Shown in pieces: positions 7,794-12,341 of a DNA stretch of 22,537 bases (its first letter is position 1; each line of letters begins with the position of its first letter). The notes under the pieces are model-generated. The model was not told where the DNA came from and did not search any database. It saw only the letters and a program-made list of their open reading frames with translations. The stretch is from Novosphingobium sp. UBA6722. Lineage in GTDB: Bacteria; Pseudomonadota; Alphaproteobacteria; Sphingomonadales; Sphingomonadaceae. The DNA lies in assembly GCA_002454125.1 (NCBI GenBank), contig DKII01000105.1:967-23503 (forward strand). The letters are read 5' to 3'. The position numbers were made by a program, and so were the translations under genes.

Positions 7794-8462
7794 ATGCTGG
7801 CACCAGACACCCACGACTTCCTGACCGCGCTGGCCGACCGCCCGCCGGTTGACGAAGGCTTGTGGCTGGAAGCGCTGACGCACGGGTCGACCGGGGCCGC
7901 GCGCGATTACCAGCGGCTTGAATTCCTGGGTGACCGGGTGCTGGGCCTGGTCATCGCCGAGTGGCTCCACGCGGCCGAAACAGGGGACGAGGGCCGCCTC
8001 TCGCAGCGGCTCAACGCCCTGGTCTCACGCGCCACCTGCGCCCGGATCGCGCGCTCGATCGATCTGGGCGCGCACATTCGCCTCGGTAAACAGGCCCGCG
8101 ACGATGGCGGGGCTGACAGCGACAATATCCTGGGCGATGTGATGGAAGCCGTGATCGGCGCCAGCTTCGTCGCTCACGGCTTCGATGCCACCCGCGCCAT
8201 GGTCCGTCGGCTCTGGGCCGATGCGGTTGGCGGCCAGACCGGCCAGCGCAAGCATCCCAAGTCCGCCTTGCAGGAATGGTGCGCCGGCAACCGCAAGCGC
8301 ATGCCCGAATACCGCCTGGTCGAACGCAGCGGGCCTGACCACGCCGCGCGCTTCACCGTGGCTGTCACCGTCCACGGCGTGGGTGAGGCCGATGCCACCG
8401 CCGGGAGCAAGCAGGAAGCCGAAACGCTCGCCGCCGAGGCGTTCATGAAGCGGTTCGGGTGA
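7794..8462 (+). CDS. rnc: Ribonuclease III
   Basis: Endonuclease specific for double-stranded RNA, needed for rRNA maturation and mRNA processing. The 222-residue protein has the signature RLEFLGDRVL (residues 41-50, metal ligands E43 and D47) and the second acidic pair D115 and E118 in ILGDVMEAVIGA. The position equivalent to E. coli Glu38 is Gln40, a position that is not among the core metal ligands. A double-stranded-RNA-binding domain fills ~150-222 (KSALQEWC, then GSKQEAETLAAEAFMK). It starts 4 bases after the lepB stop. The next gene is normally era; here a GIY-YIG nuclease gene flanked by inverted repeats intervenes, and those repeats could form an RNA duplex in the same transcript. 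Confidence 0.95.
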   Translation: MLAPDTHDFLTALADRPPVDEGLWLEALTHGSTGAARDYQRLEFLGDRVLGLVIAEWLHAAETGDEGRLSQRLNALVSRATCARIARSIDLGAHIRLGKQARDDGGADSDNILGDVMEAVIGASFVAHGFDATRAMVRRLWADAVGGQTGQRKHPKSALQEWCAGNRKRMPEYRLVERSGPDHAARFTVAVTVHGVGEADATAGSKQEAETLAAEAFMKRFG

Positions 8463-8486
8463 TGACGATCCGTCTTCCAACCAAAC

Positions 8487-8516
8487 CCGTCTGTCCTGAG
8501 CTTGTCGAAGGACTGC
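8487..8516 (+). repeat. REP-like palindromic repeat, left copy
   Basis: A 30-base unit with the core CCTGAGCTTGTCGAAGG, lying between the rnc stop (8462) and the GIY-YIG start (8538). It can fold as a hairpin with the stem GTCCT/AGGAC (8493-8497 with 8509-8513). It matches the copy at 8815-8844 in inverse orientation at 27 of 30 positions. The core is, to my knowledge, one of the commonest dispersed short repeats in sphingomonads. Confidence 0.8.
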
Positions 8517-8537
8517 CCTTGTTCTTTGCGACATAGA

Positions 8538-8858
8538 ATGGCGTTCTGGGTTTACATGCTGCATTGTCGCGGCGGTTATCTCTACATCGGCCATACCGAC
8601 GATTTGGAACGCCGAATTGCCGAACACCAAACCGGACAATATCCCGGATTTACCGCCGATCATTTACCGGTAGAGCTGGTCTGGTCGGATGAATTTCAGG
8701 TTCGCGAAGATGCGAAGGCGGTTGAGCGGAAGCTGAAGGGTTGGTCGAAGGCCAAGAAGCTGGCCCTTGTGCGTGGCGACTGGGCGCGCATCTCGGCCTT
8801 GGCACAGAAGAAAAGCAGCCCTTCGACAAGCTCAGGGCGGACGGAATTGGAAACATGA
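8538..8858 (+). CDS. GIY-YIG nuclease family protein (UPF0213/COG2827-like)
   Basis: A 106-residue single-domain GIY-YIG protein. The ATG at 8538 gives MAFWVYMLHC, where the GIY element is VYML, followed by LYIGHT (the YIG element, Y16-I17-G18), R25/R26 and H30 in ERRIAEH, and the catalytic-type glutamate E63 in AVERKLKGWSKAKK. These are the expected active-site positions of the small stand-alone group, whose biological role is poorly known. No strong ribosome site precedes the ATG; an upstream in-frame ATG at 8502 lies inside the left repeat and adds residues with no family character. The last residues (about 93-102, SSPSTSSGRT) are encoded by the right-hand repeat, so the tail is repeat-derived. 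The stop TGA overlaps the era ATG (ATGA). It breaks the usual rnc-era adjacency and is bracketed by inverted REP-like units. Confidence 0.9.
   Translation: MAFWVYMLHCRGGYLYIGHTDDLERRIAEHQTGQYPGFTADHLPVELVWSDEFQVREDAKAVERKLKGWSKAKKLALVRGDWARISALAQKKSSPSTSSGRTELET
8815..8844 (-). repeat. REP-like palindromic repeat, right copy (inverted)
   Basis: Inverse copy of the unit at 8487-8516, lying inside the 3' end of the GIY-YIG gene and ending 10 bases before the era ATG. Its own hairpin stem is GCCCT/AGGGC. Relative to the left copy, one T-A pair of the stem is replaced by C-G through two matched changes, so the stem is kept. It translates as part of the nuclease tail. Confidence 0.8.
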
Positions 8859-9766
8859 CACTGAATACCAACCCACCCACCCGCTGCGGCCTGATTGCCG
8901 TGCTTGGCGCCCCCAATGCGGGCAAATCCACGCTTGTGAATGCCCTGGTTGGCCAGAAGGTCGCGATCGTTTCGGCCAAGGCGCAGACCACGCGGGCGCG
9001 GTTGATGGGGATTGCGCTGGAAGGGGCCGCGCAGATCATCCTGGCCGATACCCCCGGCCTGTTCGAACCCAAGCGCCGGCTTGACCGGGCGATGGTCAAC
9101 GCCGCCTGGGAAGGCGCGGCCGAAGCCGATGCGATCCTGCTGATCGTCGATGGCCGCAAGAAGAAGCTCGATTACCTCGAGCCGATCCTCACCAGCCTGG
9201 CCGGTCGCCCGGAACGCAAGATCCTGGTGCTCAACAAGGTCGATGAAGTGGCCAAGGAGCCGCTGCTGGTCACCGCCCAGGCCCTCGCCGGCGAGGGCCA
9301 GTTCTCCGAAGTGTTCTTCATCTCGGCGCTGACCGGTGACGGCGTGCCCGAACTCAAGACCCGCCTGGCCGAGCTGATGCCCGAAGGCCCCTGGCACTAT
9401 CCCGAGGACCAGGTTTCCGACGCCAGCGAACGCCTGCTGGCCGCCGAAATCACCCGCGAACAGCTCTACCGCCAGCTGCACGACGAACTGCCCTATGACA
9501 GCACGGTCCGCCCCGAGAGCTATACGCAGCGCAAGGACGGGTCGGTCGAGATCCACCAGCAGATCGTCATCGCTCGCGATAGCCAGAAGGGCATTGTCCT
9601 GGGCAAGGGCGGCGCGCGGCTGAAATCGATCGGCGAAGCGGCACGCAAGGAACTGACCGACCTGCTCGGCACCAAGGTCCACCTCTTCCTCCACGTCAAG
9701 GTCGACGAGAAGTGGGGCGAGGACAAGGAAATCTACGAAGAGCTGGGACTGGAATGGGTGAAGTAA
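8855..9766 (+). CDS. era: GTPase Era
   Basis: Essential GTPase that binds 16S rRNA and assists 30S subunit maturation. Length 303 from the ATG at 8855. G1 is GAPNAGKST (residues 18-26), the switch I threonines lie in KAQTTRARLMG, G3 is DTPG, G4 NKVD and G5 SALTGDG. The C-terminal KH domain includes RDSQKGIVLGKGGARLKSIG. The frame stays open upstream through the right-hand repeat, but the upstream residues (PFDKLRADG) are repeat-derived and not Era-like, and the family N-terminus fits MTLNTNPPTRCG. The start overlaps the stop of the GIY-YIG gene (ATGA) and has only a weak ribosome site (TTGGAAAC), so translation is probably coupled to the upstream gene. Confidence 0.95.
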   Translation: MTLNTNPPTRCGLIAVLGAPNAGKSTLVNALVGQKVAIVSAKAQTTRARLMGIALEGAAQIILADTPGLFEPKRRLDRAMVNAAWEGAAEADAILLIVDGRKKKLDYLEPILTSLAGRPERKILVLNKVDEVAKEPLLVTAQALAGEGQFSEVFFISALTGDGVPELKTRLAELMPEGPWHYPEDQVSDASERLLAAEITREQLYRQLHDELPYDSTVRPESYTQRKDGSVEIHQQIVIARDSQKGIVLGKGGARLKSIGEAARKELTDLLGTKVHLFLHVKVDEKWGEDKEIYEELGLEWVK

Positions 9767-9799
9767 CCCGGCAATTTGCCGACAACCGCGAATTGCCGT

Positions 9800-9839
9800 A
9801 GTCTCCCCGCATCGGGGTCGCAGTTTCAGTGGGGAGACT
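9800..9839 (+). promoter_or_regulatory. Shine-Dalgarno-sequestering hairpin with an alternative fold
   Basis: AGTCTCCCC (9800-9808) is the exact inverse of GGGGAGACT (9831-9839), which contains the ribosome site of the following gene. The loop holds CGGGG (9813-9817), which can instead pair with CCCCG (9805-9809) across a 3-base loop and would free the ribosome site. The two pairings exclude each other. The complementarity is seen directly; switching is inferred. Confidence 0.5.
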
Positions 9840-9843
9840 GCCG

Positions 9844-10563
9844 ATGGGTACTTATCACTACATCGCGCTGGGCATGTTCGTACTGCTTGCGCTGTTCGAT
9901 CATTTCGGGCGCGGGCACACGCTTTCCGACGTGCCGCAGTGGCGCCTGCTCGGCACGCTCTCTGCGCTCAGCTATTTCGCGATCATCACCTATACCCCGC
10001 TGCTCTGGGATGCTGTGCTCGGGCAGTACCGCCTGATCCCGGCCGATAGCTATCCGCTCTGGCTGCAGGTGATCGGCGGCCTCTTCGTCTATGAGCTGGG
10101 GGTCTATTGGTGGCACCGCACCATGCACAGCTTTGACTGGCTGTGGCGCCACACCCACCAGATGCACCACAGCGCCGAGCGCGTCGACATCTGGGGGGCC
10201 TTCTGGTTCCATCCACTCGATTCGATGGCCTGGGCCCTGCTCGGCTCGCTCTCGCTGGTCTGGATTGTCGGCGTATCAGCCGAGGCGGCGCTGATCATCA
10301 GTGCGATCGGCACTTTCCCGGCGATGTTCCAGCACGTGAACATCAAGACGCCGCAATGGCTGGGCTATATCGTCCAGCGGCCGGAGAGCCATTCGGTCCA
10401 CCACCAGCGCGGCGTCCATGCCTATAATTATGGCGACCTGCCAATCTTCGACATCCTGTTCGGTACCTTCCGCAATCCGAAGGACTGGCAGGAAGAAGCG
10501 GGCTTCCATCCCGGATCGACCCGGCAGATCGGCGAAATGCTGGCGTTCCGGAAGATCAGCTAG
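9844..10563 (+). CDS. Sterol desaturase / fatty acid hydroxylase family membrane protein
   Basis: Integral-membrane di-iron oxygenase of the fatty acid hydroxylase superfamily, 239 residues. Histidine boxes are HRTMH (91-95), HTHQMHH (103-109) and HSVHH (183-187), the set needed for the two iron atoms. Hydrophobic segments occur at ~5-20, 36-58, 73-90 and 125-160. The substrate cannot be told; relatives hydroxylate sterols, carotenoids (CrtZ-like), lipid A or ornithine lipids. The ATG at 9844 is chosen because GGGGAGA lies 6 bases upstream; an in-frame GTG at 9829 would overlap this ribosome site. It follows era by 77 bases with a strong leader hairpin of its own, so expression may be set separately. 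It converges on the lipoprotein gene, 28 bases away. Confidence 0.85.
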   Translation: MGTYHYIALGMFVLLALFDHFGRGHTLSDVPQWRLLGTLSALSYFAIITYTPLLWDAVLGQYRLIPADSYPLWLQVIGGLFVYELGVYWWHRTMHSFDWLWRHTHQMHHSAERVDIWGAFWFHPLDSMAWALLGSLSLVWIVGVSAEAALIISAIGTFPAMFQHVNIKTPQWLGYIVQRPESHSVHHQRGVHAYNYGDLPIFDILFGTFRNPKDWQEEAGFHPGSTRQIGEMLAFRKIS

Positions 10564-10591
10564 CGAAAGTTATTGCCCGGCAGCGGCGGCT

Positions 10592-11095
10592 TCAACTGGC
10601 GAAATCAACCGGTTCCAGTCCCGGTGCTTCCTGGCCGGTCACTTCGTCCAGAATGGCCAGCCTGCAGATCCCGGAGGCCTCGCCGCGTTGCTCAATGCGG
10701 TAGCGGCGGTTCGGCTCTGGCAGGAACGAAGCCCCGTTGATGCACCAGTCATTGCCGTTGTAGGAGACGCCTGGTGCCCCGAACAGGCGAGTCATGCGGG
10801 CATAGACGAAAGTGCGCTGCCGCACCGGTACCAGCACGGCTGCTGGTTGCTTGGCCGCCCACGTGAAGATCTTCACCGTGCGCGCCTCGGCGAATCTGGC
10901 AGTGCTGCCCAAGCGATACTCCTGCGTGGTGGCGGCTGTGGCGCTGACCGTGTCGGCAACACCCAGCGCGAACACCAGCTCGGCATATTCGGATCCAAGC
11001 GTGGCACCTTTGGGCGAGCGTACCTGCCCGGCGCATCCCACCACGACAAAGGCGGCGACACAGATCCCGGCAAATTTAGTCGGAAGAGCGATCAT
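10592..11095 (-). CDS. Predicted lipoprotein of unknown function
   Basis: A 167-residue protein starting MIALPTKF at 11095, with AGAGGA 7 bases upstream. A short signal sequence ends in the lipobox VVGC with Cys21 as the lipidation site, followed by AGQVRSP, so it is likely anchored in a membrane facing the periplasm. The mature part has several Arg/Tyr-rich strands, two later cysteines (WCINGASF and GICRLAIL) and no motif I recognise. The sequence stays open far upstream, but that stretch overlaps another gene and is not protein-like. It may follow the small helix-turn-helix gene (48-base gap) on one transcript. Lipoprotein status is well supported; the function is unknown. Confidence 0.75.
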   Translation of the reverse strand: MIALPTKFAGICVAAFVVVGCAGQVRSPKGATLGSEYAELVFALGVADTVSATAATTQEYRLGSTARFAEARTVKIFTWAAKQPAAVLVPVRQRTFVYARMTRLFGAPGVSYNGNDWCINGASFLPEPNRRYRIEQRGEASGICRLAILDEVTGQEAPGLEPVDFAS

Positions 11096-11142
11096 TCCGA
11101 TTTCCTCTTCTCCAGCAGTCCCGACTTTCGGGGCTTCCGCCC

Positions 11143-11322
11143 TCAACGCAGCTTGGCAATCCCGATCCCGTCTAGCTTGGCGCGTTCCTTGGTCGATTCC
11201 TCGCTGCGGTTGAGCGCCTTGGCGATCTCCTTCAGGCCCTTGCCCTTGGCGGCAAGGGTGCGCAGCTTGGCGACTTCGTCGCTCTTCCACGGCTGGCGGT
11301 GCTTGGTGAACAGTTCGGCCAT
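11143..11322 (-). CDS. Small helix-turn-helix / SANT-Myb-like DNA-binding protein
   Basis: A 59-residue basic protein (MAELFTKHRQPWKSDEV...). The pattern W-x2-D/E-E-V-x-L-R-x-L-A, then GKGLKEIAKALNRSEESTKERA, is that of a short SANT/Myb- or sigma-region-4-like helix-turn-helix, with GLKEIAKALNRS as the likely turn and recognition entry. Many alphaproteobacteria carry such tiny proteins of unknown role. The codon usage is GC-rich like that of its neighbours, and the frame is clean from ATG to TGA. It is close to the usual lower size limit for gene calling, so it may be left out of automatic annotations. It lies 48 bases upstream of the lipoprotein gene on the same strand. Confidence 0.72.
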   Translation of the reverse strand: MAELFTKHRQPWKSDEVAKLRTLAAKGKGLKEIAKALNRSEESTKERAKLDGIGIAKLR

Positions 11323-11520
11323 GGCGGGTGCTTAGCGCAATCGAGCGGCCTGCCCCATTAATTTCCTACCGGCCTGCAACAGGGTAAACTGGGCGCCGCT
11401 CTTTGAACCGTCAATTCATGCACTTATTGCGCGCGTCTATATCGCCGTGCGCGCGTGTTTCATCAACTAAAGTCCGGCGACTCCGCAGGACTGCGTTGCC
11501 GCTGCACGCGTCTTGTGCGC
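11323..11520. other. Intergenic region, 198 bases
   Basis: This gap lies between the receiver gene and the small helix-turn-helix gene, both on the minus strand. It should carry the terminator of the first and the promoter of the second. It is less GC-rich in its middle (CATTAATTTCC, TCAATTCATGCAC) and has GCGCGCGTCTATATCG-like stretches. No further gene or convincing promoter was seen. Confidence 0.5.
11471..11492 (-). terminator. Possible terminator hairpin after the receiver gene
   Basis: AGTCC (11471-11475) pairs with GGACT (11488-11492), with an inner GCG/CGC stem and an ACTC loop, interrupted by one G-A mismatch. Read on the minus strand it is followed by TTAGTTG, a poor U-run. It lies about 29 bases after the receiver stop. 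Weak candidate. Confidence 0.35.
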
Positions 11521-12015
11521 TCAGATCGCCCCAATAGCCTGCAACTTGGCGCGCAGGGTCGCCTCGTCGAACGGTTTGGTGACATATTCGTCCGCCCCGG
11601 CGGCGATGCCGCGGTGGATGTCATGCGCGCCGGACTTGCTGGTGCAGAACACCGCCTTGGCCCGTTCATTGCCGCGGATCGCCCGGAACGAGGCGATGAA
11701 TTCGATCCCGGTCATGATCGGCATGTCCCAATCGAGCAAGACCAGATCGGGCATGGAGAGCTGGCAGCGGCCGAGCGCTTCCTGGCCGTTCTCGGCCTCG
11801 GTCACGACATAGCCGAGCGCCTCGACGATCCGGCGCGAGACTTTGCGGACCACCCGCGAATCGTCGACGATCAGGCAGTGGCGCTGGCGCGGTGCTTCGG
11901 GCTGCGGTTGCGGCACGGCAACCGGCGCGGACGGCATCTGCACCGGGGGGATCGCCGCCCGGCCCATCGCCGCAGGTTCCACCGGCTGGTGCGAACGTTT
12001 GATCAGGTCGCGAAT
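11521..12015 (-). CDS. Single-domain response regulator (CheY-like) with Pro-rich N-terminal tail; probable ATT start
   Basis: A receiver protein without an output domain. Counting from the proposed start (164 residues), the acidic pair is D51-D52 (CLIVDDSR), the phospho-acceptor D95 (LVLLDWDMP), the switch threonine T125 (CTSK) and the lysine K147 (VTKPF), so it should be phosphorylatable. Residues ~11-44 are a Pro/Ala/Gln-rich linker. There is no ATG, GTG or TTG in frame at a sensible place: the GTG at 12129 lies deep inside the upstream gene and the ATG at 11967 would remove the IRDLIKR segment. GGGGAGG lies exactly 7 bases before an ATT at 12015, giving (I/M)RDLIKR, so an ATT start is proposed. 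The start overlaps the upstream gene by 13 bases, implying translational coupling. The sensor kinase is not in this window. Confidence 0.8.
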   Translation of the reverse strand: MRDLIKRSHQPVEPAAMGRAAIPPVQMPSAPVAVPQPQPEAPRQRHCLIVDDSRVVRKVSRRIVEALGYVVTEAENGQEALGRCQLSMPDLVLLDWDMPIMTGIEFIASFRAIRGNERAKAVFCTSKSGAHDIHRGIAAGADEYVTKPFDEATLRAKLQAIGAI

Positions 12016-12266
12016 GGCACGACCTCCCCGCCAACCATGCCGGGCAGCAAGCCGCCAGCTTCCCCGGCCGTACGGCGAACGTGGAGGTAGGGCATCCAGA
12101 CATCGCCGAAATCGGCCTTCTGGTACCACACGTCGAGGACGTCATAAGAGGCCCAGAAGCCGTTGGGTTCCTGCAGCCGGATCCCTTCGCCGATCCGGGG
12201 GACCGAAGCGAAGCGGAGCCGCTCCTGGCTCTGGTAGGATTCGTTCTGGATTTCGATCTCGATCAA
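12003..12266 (-). CDS. Conserved hypothetical protein coupled to the receiver gene
   Basis: Compact protein with the core LIEIEIQNESYQSQERLRF, then VPRIGEGIRLQE and DVWYQKADFGDVWMPYLHVR. The alternating strand-like pattern looks like a small beta-rich domain; I recall similar unnamed alphaproteobacterial proteins but no function. The start is uncertain: TTG at 12266 (87 residues) has GGGAG 7 bases upstream, while TTG at 12326 would add 20 residues without a ribosome site. Its last 13 bases overlap the receiver gene, so the two are probably made together and may act together. No transmembrane segment or signal sequence is seen. Confidence 0.65.
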   Translation of the reverse strand: MIEIEIQNESYQSQERLRFASVPRIGEGIRLQEPNGFWASYDVLDVWYQKADFGDVWMPYLHVRRTAGEAGGLLPGMVGGEVVPFAT

Positions 12267-12341
12267 GGTCGCGCTCCCGAAGGCCGTCCCTGCCGAGGTA
12301 AGCAAAAATCCTTTCCGAATTCCCAATAGGCGCGCGCCCGA

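Noticed and set aside
6767..7810. Large minus-strand open frame opposite lepB
   Set aside because: It is antisense to a complete signal peptidase gene with all catalytic boxes; the translation is His/Arg/Gln-rich, as is typical of shadows in GC-rich DNA.
8741..8854. Longer N-terminus for Era starting at 8741
   Set aside because: The extra residues overlap the GIY-YIG gene and come partly from the repeat (PFDKLRADG). The Era family starts at or near MTLNTNPPTRCG.
12016..12129. Receiver gene starting at the GTG at 12129
   Set aside because: The extra 38 residues are Arg/Gly-rich shadow translation of the upstream conserved gene, and there is no ribosome site.
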